Shown: positions 1 to 6,542, counted from the first letter of the stretch. The stretch: DNA of 6,542 nt from an uncultured Clostridia bacterium (GCA_947623215.1 CANQGN010000080.1:1-6542); one strand, 5' to 3'. Translations and numbers: made by a program. The notes: generated from the sequence alone by a model not told the origin.

Positions 1-1
1 T

Positions 2-2422
2 TTGAAAGATTACGATTTTGTACAAATTGAAAAAAAGTGGCAGCAGCGGTGGGAAGACGCCGGCATTTTTCACGCCCAAAACGGGTCGGAAAAGCCGAAG
101 TTTTACGCGCTGGTAGAGTTTCCCTACCCCTCGGGGCAGGGGCTGCACGTGGGACACCCGCGCTCTTACACGGCGCTTGACATTGTAGCCCGCAAGCGGC
201 GGATGCAGGGCTACAACGTGCTCTACCCCATGGGGTGGGACGCCTTCGGCCTGCCGACTGAAAATTTTGCCATTAAAAATCACGTTCACCCGGAAGAGGT
301 AACCCGCCGCAACATTGCCCGCTTTAAGGCGCAGCTGCAAGCGCTGGGCTTTTCATTTGACTGGAGCCGCGAGATTAACACCACCGACCCGGACTACTAT
401 AAATGGACCCAGTGGATTTTTTTGCAACTCTTTAAAAAAGGGCTGGCCTACAAAAAAGAAATGTCGGTCAACTGGTGCACCTCCTGCAAATGCGTGCTGG
501 CCAATGAAGAAGTGGTAAACGGCGTGTGCGAGCGGTGCGGCAGCGAGGTGGTACACAAGGTAAAAAGCCAGTGGATGCTCAAAATTACCGAGTACGCCCA
601 GCGGCTGATAGACGATTTGGCCGATGTAGACTACATTGAGCGGGTGAAAATTCAGCAAAAGAACTGGATTGGCCGCTCTACCGGCGCCATGGTGACCTTT
701 GCCACCACCGTGGGGCATGATATTACGGTGTATACAACCCGGCCGGACACGCTGTTTGGCGCCACCTACATGGTGCTCTCGCCCGAGTACCCCGAGCTGG
801 AGGAGTGGAAGCGCGAGGGCGTGCTGCAAAACGTGGCGGAGGTAGAGGCCTACCAGGCGGCCGCCGCCCGCAAAAGCGACTTTGAGCGCACCGAAATGGC
901 CAAAGACAAAACCGGCGTGCCCCTGCGGGGGGTGCAGGCCATCAACCCCGTAAACGGCGAGCGCATTCCGGTGTATATCTCTGACTACGTGCTGGTTTCG
1001 TACGGCACCGGCGCGGTGATGGGCGTGCCGGCGCACGATACCCGCGACTGGGACTTTGCCAAAAAGTTCGGTCTGCCCATTGTAGAGGTAGTGGCCGGCG
1101 GCGACGTGCAAAAAGCCGCGTATACCGACGTAAACGACGGCGTGCTGGTTAACTCCGGCTTTATGAACGGAATGCGGGTGGCCGAGGCCAAAGAGGCCAT
1201 TCAAAATTACATGACCGAAAAGGGCTTTGGCGTGCGCAAAGTCAATTACAAGCTGCGCGACTGGGTCTTTTCGCGCCAGCGGTATTGGGGCGAGCCCATT
1301 CCTATTGTGCATTGCCCCAAGTGCGGCGCGGTGCCCCTGCCGGAGGATCAGCTGCCCCTTAAGCTGCCAATGGTAGACAGCTACGAGCCGACCGAAACCG
1401 GCGAGTCGCCGTTGGCGGCCATAGAAAGCTTTGTAAACACCACCTGCCCGAAGTGCGGGGGAGCTGCCCGGCGCGAGACCGACACCATGCCCCAGTGGGC
1501 GGGTTCTTCCTGGTACTTTTTGCGCTACTGCGACCCCCACAACAGCGAGTGTTTGGCGTCAAAAGCGGCGCTGAACTACTGGGGGCAGGTAGACTGGTAC
1601 AACGGCGGCATGGAGCACACCACCCTGCACCTGCTCTACAGCCGGTTTTGGCATAAATTTTTGTACGACATCGGCGTGGTGCCCGCCGCCGAACCCTACG
1701 CCAAGCGCACCAGCCACGGCATGATATTGGGCGAAAACGGCGAAAAAATGTCCAAATCCCGCGGCAACGTGGTCAATCCGGACGATGTAATTGCCCAGTA
1801 CGGCGCCGATACCATGCGGCTGTACGAAATGTTTATTGGCGACTTTGAAAAATCGGCCCCCTGGTCGACTGTCTCTATTAAAGGCTGCCGCCGGTTTGTA
1901 GACCGGGTGTGGCAGCTGCAAGCGCTGCTGACCGATTCGCCCGCCCCCGCCCTGCAAAAGGCGCTGCACCGCACGGTAAAAAAGGTGAGCGAAGACATAG
2001 AAGACATGAAGTTCAACACCGCTATCGCCGCCATGATGGCCTTTTTAAACGAGGCCGAAAAGGCGGGGTCGCTTGGCCGAGCGGACTACCTCGTGCTGCT
2101 GCGGCTGCTTTCTCCCTTTGCTCCCCACGTGGCGGAAGAGCTGTGGGAGCAGCAGGGCGGCGATGGCTTTTGCTCGCTTGCCCCCTGGCCGACGTATGAC
2201 GAGGCCCTTTGCCGCGACGACGAGGTAGAAATTGCGGTACAGGTAAACGGCCGCCTGCGCGCCCGCGTGGTGGTGCCCGCCGGGGCGGAGAAAGAAGCCC
2301 TGCTTGCCGCCGCCCGGGGCGAAGCCCGCGTAGCCGCCGAGCTGGCCGCCGGCGAAGTGGTAAAAGAAATTTGCGTGCCCGGCAAGCTGGTGAATTTTGT
2401 GGTGCGCCCCGCCAAAGGGTAA
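2..2422 (+). CDS. leuS: Leucyl-tRNA synthetase (class Ia, bacterial type)
   Basis: Cytoplasmic enzyme that attaches leucine to tRNA(Leu) using ATP. The 806-residue product matches the usual bacterial length (about 800-880) and has the family landmarks in order. These are the HIGH-type motif HVGH (49-52) after FPYPSG, a first zinc site with Cys159, Cys162, Cys177 and Cys180, and the CP1 editing domain with TTRPDT (245-250) and GVPAHDTRD (341-349). Asp346 there corresponds to the conserved editing aspartate. A second cysteine cluster follows (CPKC 438-441 and CPKC 482-485), then SSWYFLRY (502-509), KMSKS (582-586), and an anticodon-binding helical domain plus C-terminal domain. The start is taken as TTG at base 2 because MKDYDF..IEKKWQ..W is the normal beginning of these proteins. 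Only one base lies upstream, so neither the ribosome binding site nor a slightly earlier start can be excluded. A likely terminator follows at once. Identity is very secure; the exact start is less so. Confidence 0.97.
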   Translation: MKDYDFVQIEKKWQQRWEDAGIFHAQNGSEKPKFYALVEFPYPSGQGLHVGHPRSYTALDIVARKRRMQGYNVLYPMGWDAFGLPTENFAIKNHVHPEEVTRRNIARFKAQLQALGFSFDWSREINTTDPDYYKWTQWIFLQLFKKGLAYKKEMSVNWCTSCKCVLANEEVVNGVCERCGSEVVHKVKSQWMLKITEYAQRLIDDLADVDYIERVKIQQKNWIGRSTGAMVTFATTVGHDITVYTTRPDTLFGATYMVLSPEYPELEEWKREGVLQNVAEVEAYQAAAARKSDFERTEMAKDKTGVPLRGVQAINPVNGERIPVYISDYVLVSYGTGAVMGVPAHDTRDWDFAKKFGLPIVEVVAGGDVQKAAYTDVNDGVLVNSGFMNGMRVAEAKEAIQNYMTEKGFGVRKVNYKLRDWVFSRQRYWGEPIPIVHCPKCGAVPLPEDQLPLKLPMVDSYEPTETGESPLAAIESFVNTTCPKCGGAARRETDTMPQWAGSSWYFLRYCDPHNSECLASKAALNYWGQVDWYNGGMEHTTLHLLYSRFWHKFLYDIGVVPAAEPYAKRTSHGMILGENGEKMSKSRGNVVNPDDVIAQYGADTMRLYEMFIGDFEKSAPWSTVSIKGCRRFVDRVWQLQALLTDSPAPALQKALHRTVKKVSEDIEDMKFNTAIAAMMAFLNEAEKAGSLGRADYLVLLRLLSPFAPHVAEELWEQQGGDGFCSLAPWPTYDEALCRDDEVEIAVQVNGRLRARVVVPAGAEKEALLAAARGEARVAAELAAGEVVKEICVPGKLVNFVVRPAKG

Positions 2423-2445
2423 AGGGGAACCGCCTTTTTATGAAT

Positions 2446-2497
2446 GGTTCGCCCGCCCGTTCCCGACCCCTCGGGAGCAGGCGGGCGACCTGCTTTT
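2446..2497 (+). terminator. Probable rho-independent terminator of leuS
   Basis: A strong two-part stem begins about 25 bases after the leuS stop. The outer 9-bp arms TCGCCCGCC (2449-2457) and GGCGGGCGA (2480-2488) are perfect complements. An inner 6-bp stem, TCCCGA (2461-2466) with TCGGGA (2471-2476), closes a CCCC loop, and 3-base internal loops separate the two stems. GGT/ACC pairing can lengthen the base with one bulged T. The downstream tail TGCTTTT (2491-2497) is short and only moderately T-rich, so termination may be incomplete. The presence of an independent promoter further downstream supports a transcription-unit boundary here. Confidence 0.65.
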
Positions 2498-2530
2498 GGC
2501 GGAAGATTTACAAAAAACGATTTTTAGCAA

Positions 2531-2540
2531 TTGTGCACAA
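2531..2540. promoter_or_regulatory. Perfect 10-bp palindrome, possible regulator site
   Basis: TTGTGCACAA is a perfect inverted repeat lying 32 bases upstream of the proposed -35 hexamer. That position would suit an activator, or an upstream repressor site. The symmetry does not extend convincingly beyond the 10 bp, and a palindrome of this size can occur by chance. No specific regulator can be named. Confidence 0.25.
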
Positions 2541-2572
2541 ATTCCCCCGCCTATTTTTGTGGCAAACATCTA

Positions 2573-2602
2573 TTGTATTTGGCGGCGACGGTGGTGTATA
2601 AT
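2573..2602 (+). promoter_or_regulatory. Sigma-A promoter for the dockerin/GxGYxYP gene
   Basis: A consensus -10 box TATAAT lies at 2597-2602. An 18-base spacer separates it from a weak -35 box TTGTAT (2573-2578), which matches TTGACA in its first three bases. Transcription would start near 2608-2610, giving a leader of about 65 bases before the ATG at 2676. A perfect -10 in an otherwise fairly GC-rich region, correctly oriented before a gene with its own ribosome binding site, makes this a good call. The -35 is the weak point, which could mean dependence on an activator. Confidence 0.65.
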
Positions 2603-2661
2603 GAAACGTGTCTGATTCGGATTTTTTGCGTCCCAATCCTCCGCATCGGCCAATTTGTATT

Positions 2662-2666
2662 AGGAG
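2662..2666 (+). promoter_or_regulatory. Ribosome binding site, dockerin gene 1
   Basis: AGGAG sits 9 bases before the ATG at 2676, a normal spacing. An in-frame TGA at 2667-2669 lies between the two, so translation cannot begin further upstream. The start codon is therefore fixed, and the next residues form a proper signal peptide. Confidence 0.85.
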
Positions 2667-2675
2667 TGAAACGAT

Positions 2676-5069
2676 ATGAAACGACTGCTTGCGGCTGTTC
2701 TGTCGCTTACGCTGCTTGTCGCTTTTGCGGCGCCCGTTTTGGCGGCGGAAGACGTACAGCCCGGCGCGCCGGAAGACTACGGCAAAACCTGGGCTTATTA
2801 CGGCGACTTAAACAACGACCAAAAGGCCAACGCCGCCGACGCGCTTACCATTTTGCGCGTTTCGGTAGCCAAACAAACCCTGAATGATACCCAGAAAATT
2901 CTGGCAGACGTAACCGCCGACAAGGCGGTAAACGCCGCCGACGCGCTGGACGTGCTGCGTGCCTCGGTCGGTAAGCTGACCGTATTTAAAGCCGGCAGCA
3001 TTTACAGCTGGGGCGGCGGGCAAAATCCCCCCAAACCCCCCGAACCAACCGGCAACCCCGTTGTGGATTATGACAAATCCAACAGCGTAAACGGCGCGTA
3101 TGAAGACGATAAAACGGCCGATACCAGCTTCAGCGCAGACGTCAGCTCGCTGCCGAAGCTCACCATTTACCGCTACACCGGCGGTTCCAGTATGCCGAGT
3201 ACCGACTACGCCCGGTTAATGTACAGCCTGCAGGGCCTCATTAACCGCGACTTCGGCAAAGACGAAGACCACACCACGCTGCTCTTTATCAACCGCGATT
3301 CGTCCGACGCCAACTGGTTCAGCTACATGACCGGTTCGGCGGTCAACAAGGTGCAGCTGAACGACTCCATTTTAAAGCTCGGCACCGTGATTACCGAAAA
3401 AGACGAGTACGGCAACGACATTCCGGTAGGGTATGAAGACGACGGCCTGCAAGCCGTGCGGGTTGCGAGCTCTGACGAGCTCTACGAGATTATGCTGCCG
3501 GTCATCAAGTCCTGCGGTATGATATTGTGGGACGGTAACGTGCCCGCCACCGCCAACGTAGCCGCCACCATTTGCGGACTGGAAGGCTACCTGCCGGTGC
3601 TGGCCCAAAGCCCGCTGCACGAACAGCTGAAGGCAGACGGCGTACCGGAGAAAATGTCGCTGGTCGGCCTGTTTGAAAACGGCAAAAAAGGCCAGTCTAT
3701 TACCGGCACCTCTATTCCCAGTACCGGCAGCGCCAAAAACGACGCTTACCTGTGGGCGCTGGAAAAATACTTTGACCGCTGCTCGAGCACTTACCTCGCC
3801 TATATTTTAGACGGCGCGGTAACCTTAAAGGACTACGAAGCCTACGAAGATAACCCCACCGCCCTGTTAAAAGACGCCGGGCAGAACTGCCTGTCGAATA
3901 TGGACTATCTCATCGCCCGCCGCGCCTTCTGCTTTGACCTGGCGGTGTACAAGGGCGAGGCCGCCTGCGACGACCCGGCCCAGCAAAACGGTCAGGCCGA
4001 CCCCGGCACCGACCACGAAACCATGATGAAAATCTTCGCCGCGCGCTACAAGCGGGCGGGCGGGGCCATTGGCCAGCTGATGGGCTTCCCGCCATGGTGG
4101 GTGAAATACACCACCCACAACAATCAGGGCGGTCAGGTAGACACCTGGATAGAGTGGCTGTTTACCGAATACGTCAGCTGCTACAATTTAGCCAAAGAGG
4201 CGGACGCCGCGCAGCCCTCCTCTATGACCAACGGTTCGGTATTTTATAAATACGTGCCCGAGAAGGCGCAGTACGAAAACAACCGCCGCAGCCAGGATTT
4301 GACCTTTGACAAAGACACTTTCTACTTCCTGTTGTACGTGGGCGACTACGACTCCTCCGCCTGGATGAAGGAGCACGTTAACACCTTCTTCATGGGGCCG
4401 CAAAGCAACTACCGCGGGCAAATTCCGCTCATGTGGAGCTTTAACCCCAACCTCTCTTACCGCATCCCCATGGCCTTTGACTATGTGTACAATGCGAAGA
4501 CGAATAATGACTACTTCGCCGCCGGCGACAGCGGCGCGGGCTACATTATTCCGGAAGGGCTTTTCCACGACCGGCCGCTGGCCTACATGGGCGAGTCTCG
4601 CCCGGCAGAGAATGCCGACGCCGGCCAGCTGTGGGCCGACTATTGCAAGACCTTCTACCAGCGGTTTGACTTAGACATTACCGGCTTCATCATTAACGGC
4701 GCCAACAACCGGGTGTCTAAAAACATTGCCGCCACCTTTAACCAGTTCTCTACCGTGGGCAGCTTTACCAACTGCACGGCTACCCGCCTTGGCGTTTACG
4801 AGGGCGTGCCCTACGTCTACCTGCAAAACGGCGTTGGCCCGCAAACCGACCCCAAAACGCTTTACGACCACGCCATGACCACCATGAACGCCGGGTTCAA
4901 CTTCTCCGGCTACCGCACGGTGGTGCAGTCGCCTTCTGTTATGATTGCCATTGTGCGTAAGTTTGAAACCTACGCCGCCACTCATAACTTAAAGGTACAG
5001 TACTGCGACCCCTACACCTACTTTAAGGTGTTAAAGCAGTCCGGTCAGGGAACGCCTATCGAGTCCTAA
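2676..5069 (+). CDS. Secreted dockerin protein with GxGYxYP putative glycoside hydrolase region
   Basis: Exported 797-residue protein, probably part of a dockerin-cohesin complex acting on glycans outside the cell. The signal peptide is residues 1-23/24 (MKRLL, hydrophobic core, VLA-A cleavage). Two dockerin type I half-repeats follow. The first calcium loop is D44-N46-D48-N52-D55 and the second D78-T80-D82-N86-D89, each continuing into a NAADAL..LR.SV helix. A Gly/Pro-rich linker spans about 111-130. The rest resembles the GxGYxYP family. LQGLINRD (185-192) and WDGNVPATANVAATICG (285-301) lie in its N-terminal subdomains, and GAGYIIP (620-626) is the signature, with Ile where the second Tyr is expected. 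Pfam describes the family as putative glycoside hydrolases; the reaction is not known to me. Compared with the adjacent paralogue it has about 31 extra residues near 225-258 and lacks that protein's cysteine-rich insertion. The dockerin is N-terminal, whereas classical cellulosomal enzymes usually carry it at the C terminus. Dockerin and secretion are secure; family assignment is probable; substrate is unknown. Confidence 0.85.
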   Translation: MKRLLAAVLSLTLLVAFAAPVLAAEDVQPGAPEDYGKTWAYYGDLNNDQKANAADALTILRVSVAKQTLNDTQKILADVTADKAVNAADALDVLRASVGKLTVFKAGSIYSWGGGQNPPKPPEPTGNPVVDYDKSNSVNGAYEDDKTADTSFSADVSSLPKLTIYRYTGGSSMPSTDYARLMYSLQGLINRDFGKDEDHTTLLFINRDSSDANWFSYMTGSAVNKVQLNDSILKLGTVITEKDEYGNDIPVGYEDDGLQAVRVASSDELYEIMLPVIKSCGMILWDGNVPATANVAATICGLEGYLPVLAQSPLHEQLKADGVPEKMSLVGLFENGKKGQSITGTSIPSTGSAKNDAYLWALEKYFDRCSSTYLAYILDGAVTLKDYEAYEDNPTALLKDAGQNCLSNMDYLIARRAFCFDLAVYKGEAACDDPAQQNGQADPGTDHETMMKIFAARYKRAGGAIGQLMGFPPWWVKYTTHNNQGGQVDTWIEWLFTEYVSCYNLAKEADAAQPSSMTNGSVFYKYVPEKAQYENNRRSQDLTFDKDTFYFLLYVGDYDSSAWMKEHVNTFFMGPQSNYRGQIPLMWSFNPNLSYRIPMAFDYVYNAKTNNDYFAAGDSGAGYIIPEGLFHDRPLAYMGESRPAENADAGQLWADYCKTFYQRFDLDITGFIINGANNRVSKNIAATFNQFSTVGSFTNCTATRLGVYEGVPYVYLQNGVGPQTDPKTLYDHAMTTMNAGFNFSGYRTVVQSPSVMIAIVRKFETYAATHNLKVQYCDPYTYFKVLKQSGQGTPIES

Positions 5070-5088
5070 TTCTAAACCAAATCAACAA

Positions 5089-5120
5089 CTGGCGGGCGGG
5101 CCGTTGTGCCCGTCCGCCAG
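5089..5120 (+). other. Stable intercistronic stem-loop without T-tract
   Basis: Arms 5089-5101 (CTGGCGGGCGGGC) and 5108-5120 (GCCCGTCCGCCAG) pair over 13 bp with one G-U wobble, closing a 6-base loop CGTTGT. It begins 19 bases after the stop of the upstream gene. The following bases, CGCTCTACCG, contain no run of T, so it does not look like an efficient intrinsic terminator. It could protect the 3' end of the upstream message, cause partial termination, or mark a processing point between the two paralogues. Its 5' arm shares GGCGGGCG with the 3' arm of the leuS terminator. Confidence 0.6.
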
Positions 5121-5148
5121 CGCTCTACCGTACGAATTTTCACAAGGT

Positions 5149-5155
5149 AAAGGAG
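5149..5155 (+). promoter_or_regulatory. Ribosome binding site, dockerin gene 2
   Basis: AAAGGAG lies 9 bases before the ATG at 5165. An in-frame TGA at 5159-5161 sits between them, so no earlier start is possible in this frame. It is a better match to the anti-Shine-Dalgarno sequence than the AGGAG of the first paralogue, which may partly offset any loss of transcript at the preceding hairpin. Confidence 0.88.
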
Positions 5156-5164
5156 TTTTGACCT

Positions 5165-6542
5165 ATGCGCCGATTGTTATGCGGCCTGCTTGCCCTGCTG
5201 CTGGTTTTGCCGCTTGCGCTGCCTGCGGTTGCGGACGTAACCTTCGGCAGCGGTGCGGGCTATTACGGCGACGTAAACGACGACGGCCAAATTAACGCCG
5301 CCGACGCCCTGAACACCCTGCGCAGCGCGGTGGGCAAGCTAAAGCTCACCCGCAAAATGGAGTGCGCCGCAGACGTAACCACCAACGGTGCGGTAAACGC
5401 CGAGGACGCGCTGTGGATTTTGCGCTATTCGGTTAAACAAATCAGCACCTTTCCGGGCGGCGATTGTTTTGACAGTTACACCGTCTCAAGCGACGGCTAC
5501 GTAAACCCTGCCGATACCTACCAGCCCTACCAGAACCCCGGCCCGGTAAACGGCAACCTGTCGTTCAGCTACAACGGCGCCTACGCGCTCGACACGACGG
5601 CCGACAACAGCTTTGTGCTCGACCCCACGGGTCTGCCCACCAAAACCTACTTTACCTTTAACAGCTCGCTGTTAACAGACGTAGACGTGGCCCGGCTGGT
5701 TTACAGCTTTCAGGGGCTGCTCAACCGCGACTTTGGCCGCGACGCCGCCCACGATTGTATGCTCTACGCGTTAATCGACGCCTCCGATAACTCCTGGCTT
5801 GCCGAAATGCGGGCGGAGGGGGCATTGTTGCACGGCTACGAGCAGGTGCGGCTGAATAATTGGGAGGAATTCGCCGCCGCCTTTGGGCCTCAGCTTGCCG
5901 CCTGCGGTCTGGTGCTGTGGGACGGTAACGTGCCCGCCACCGCCAACGTGGCCGCCACTATCTGCGGGGTAGAGGGCGCGCTGCCGGTACTGGCCGAAAG
6001 CCCCCTGCACCAACAATTGGTAGCCGCCGGCCTGCCGGTGCGGCGCAGCTTGGTCGGGCTATTCCACGACGGCCACAAGGGCGAAAAAATCGCCGGTACC
6101 TCGATAGAGAGCACCGGCAGCGCCAAAAACGACGCCTACCGCTGGGCGCTGGAGCAGTATTTTGACCGCTGCTCCTCTAACTACCTGGCCTACACGCTGG
6201 ACGGCGCCTGCACCGTGTACGGGTACGAGGCGTATGAAGACAACCCCACCGCCCTGCTGCGCAACCGGGGGTCGAACTGCCTGTCGAACCACGACTACTT
6301 AATTGCCCGCCGCTGCTTCTTTTTTGACTTGCAGCCCTACGCGGCAGACGAGGTGTGCGACGACCCGGCCCAAAAAACCGGCGCCAACCTTACCTGCGCC
6401 GCCTGCGGCGAAGAACAGCGGGTGTTTATGCAGGAATTTTTAAGCTCGCAGCAGCCGGTTTGCAAATATTGCGGCCAGCAGCTGGCGGTAGACTGGGCGA
6501 ATATTGATTTTGACTGCGAGGCCGAAATCGGCACCGACAATG
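5165..6542 (+). CDS. Second secreted dockerin/GxGYxYP paralogue, 3' end beyond window
   Basis: The frame is open from the ATG to the right edge (459 residues, no stop). By comparison with the upstream paralogue roughly 350 more residues are expected, including the GxGYxYP signature, which is not visible here. The signal peptide is residues 1-23 (MRRLL start, Leu-rich core, AVA-D cleavage). Dockerin loop 1 is canonical (D36-N38-D40-G41-N44-D47). Loop 2 is D70-T72-N74-G75-N78-D81, with Thr and Asn in place of acidic ligands. A linker runs from about 97 to 130. FQGLLNRD (182-189) and WDGNVPATANVAATICG (252-268) match the paralogue. Residues 251-403 align without gaps to 284-436 of the neighbour at about 75% identity by hand count. 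Directly after DDPAQ there is a ~45-residue insertion with cysteines 411, 414, 433 and 436 in zinc-ribbon spacing, and homology resumes at GTD (456-458). It is probably in the same operon and same extracellular complex as its neighbour. Function is inferred, and the catalytic region is unseen. Confidence 0.85.
   Translation, partial: MRRLLCGLLALLLVLPLALPAVADVTFGSGAGYYGDVNDDGQINAADALNTLRSAVGKLKLTRKMECAADVTTNGAVNAEDALWILRYSVKQISTFPGGDCFDSYTVSSDGYVNPADTYQPYQNPGPVNGNLSFSYNGAYALDTTADNSFVLDPTGLPTKTYFTFNSSLLTDVDVARLVYSFQGLLNRDFGRDAAHDCMLYALIDASDNSWLAEMRAEGALLHGYEQVRLNNWEEFAAAFGPQLAACGLVLWDGNVPATANVAATICGVEGALPVLAESPLHQQLVAAGLPVRRSLVGLFHDGHKGEKIAGTSIESTGSAKNDAYRWALEQYFDRCSSNYLAYTLDGACTVYGYEAYEDNPTALLRNRGSNCLSNHDYLIARRCFFFDLQPYAADEVCDDPAQKTGANLTCAACGEEQRVFMQEFLSSQQPVCKYCGQQLAVDWANIDFDCEAEIGTDN
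6374..6529 (+). other. Inserted zinc-ribbon-like segment within dockerin gene 2
   Basis: Codons 404-455 lie between two blocks shared with the upstream paralogue (DDPAQ before, GTD after). The paralogue has only 7 residues in this position, so the second protein carries about 45 extra. The segment has two knuckles, CAACGE (411-416) and CKYCGQ (433-438), giving C-x2-C-x18-C-x2-C, the layout of a zinc ribbon. A further Cys at 451 lies outside that pattern. The reading frame is intact across both junctions. Metal binding is inferred from spacing alone; disulfide pairing is an alternative for a secreted protein. Confidence 0.6.

Larger units (their letters stand above)
2423..2675. other. Intergenic region between leuS and the dockerin gene
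   Basis: This 253-base gap contains, in order, the leuS terminator stem-loop, an AT-rich stretch, a 10-bp palindrome (2531-2540), a sigma-A promoter (2573-2602), an approximately 65-base leader and a ribosome binding site. Immediately after the leuS stop there is also a short imperfect pairing, AAAGG with CCTTT (2421-2437), too weak to call separately. The leader can form a small bulged stem between about 2614-2623 and 2635-2647, resting on GGATT with AATCC. No riboswitch class is recognisable and no small protein gene with its own ribosome binding site was found. Confidence 0.7.

Noticed and set aside
353..1540. Long open frame on the minus strand (about 395 codons) inside leuS
   Set aside because: It lies wholly within a clear leuS coding frame, its translation is low-complexity (rich in His, Gly, Ala, Val) with no recognisable domain, and such antisense frames are common in GC-rich genes.
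2531..2540. TTGTGCACA as a DnaA box or Rex-type operator
   Set aside because: It differs from the DnaA consensus at one key base and stands alone. The Rex consensus needs a longer spacer between its half-sites.
2531..2887. Plus-strand frame of 118 codons overlapping the promoter and the start of the dockerin gene
   Set aside because: It runs through the promoter and the signal-peptide region in another frame, has no ribosome binding site, and becomes Arg/Gly-rich where it shadows the dockerin codons.
5165..5185. LLCG near the N terminus of the second dockerin protein as a lipoprotein lipobox
   Set aside because: The Cys is residue 6, before the hydrophobic core and not after it. The AVA-D site at residues 21-24 is a normal signal peptidase I site.
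5104..5295. Plus-strand 63-codon frame at the start of the second dockerin gene
   Set aside because: It starts within the hairpin loop and overlaps a much better gene with a proper ribosome binding site, signal peptide and dockerin motif.
6337..6540. Minus-strand 67-codon frame opposite the zinc-ribbon-like insertion
   Set aside because: The plus-strand frame is continuous and resumes paralogue homology at GTD, which explains this stretch. The antisense translation has no recognisable features.

Overview
The window holds three protein genes, all on the + strand. They are leuS (leucyl-tRNA synthetase, essentially complete), then a complete gene for a secreted protein with a dockerin module and a GxGYxYP-type putative glycoside hydrolase, then a tandem paralogue of that protein which runs off the right edge. 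The base composition is fairly GC-rich, with AGGAG-type ribosome binding sites, a LeuRS carrying four-cysteine zinc sites, and N-terminal dockerin repeats of the NAADAL.ILR.SVGK type. Together these suggest a gut or rumen clostridium of the Oscillospirales/Ruminococcaceae kind. This is an inference from gene style, not a database match.

Layout: leuS (2-2422) is followed by a strong GC-rich stem-loop with a short T-rich tail (2446-2497), probably its terminator. The 253-base gap to the next gene also contains a perfect 10-bp palindrome (2531-2540), a convincing sigma-A promoter (-10 TATAAT at 2597-2602) and a ribosome binding site. The dockerin gene therefore appears to be a separate transcription unit from leuS. 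The first dockerin/GxGYxYP gene (2676-5069, 797 aa) is followed by a 95-base gap. That gap holds a 13-bp stem-loop without a T-tract and the ribosome binding site of the second paralogue (5165 to the edge, 459 residues visible). No clear promoter is seen in this gap, so the two paralogues are probably co-transcribed, with the hairpin perhaps tuning their relative amounts.

How they may work together: both secreted proteins have a signal peptide, two calcium-binding dockerin half-repeats, a short linker, and then the GxGYxYP N-terminal region. A dockerin normally plugs an enzyme into a cohesin-bearing scaffold, so the pair look like two related subunits of an extracellular or cell-surface glycan-degrading complex. 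The paralogues are about 75% identical over a gap-free 153-residue core but differ by indels. The first has about 31 extra residues before the core. The second has a ~45-residue insertion carrying a C-x2-C-x18-C-x2-C zinc-ribbon-like motif just after the core. That inserted putative metal-binding module in a secreted dockerin protein is the most unusual thing in the window. No CRISPR array, mobile element, tRNA or rRNA was seen.
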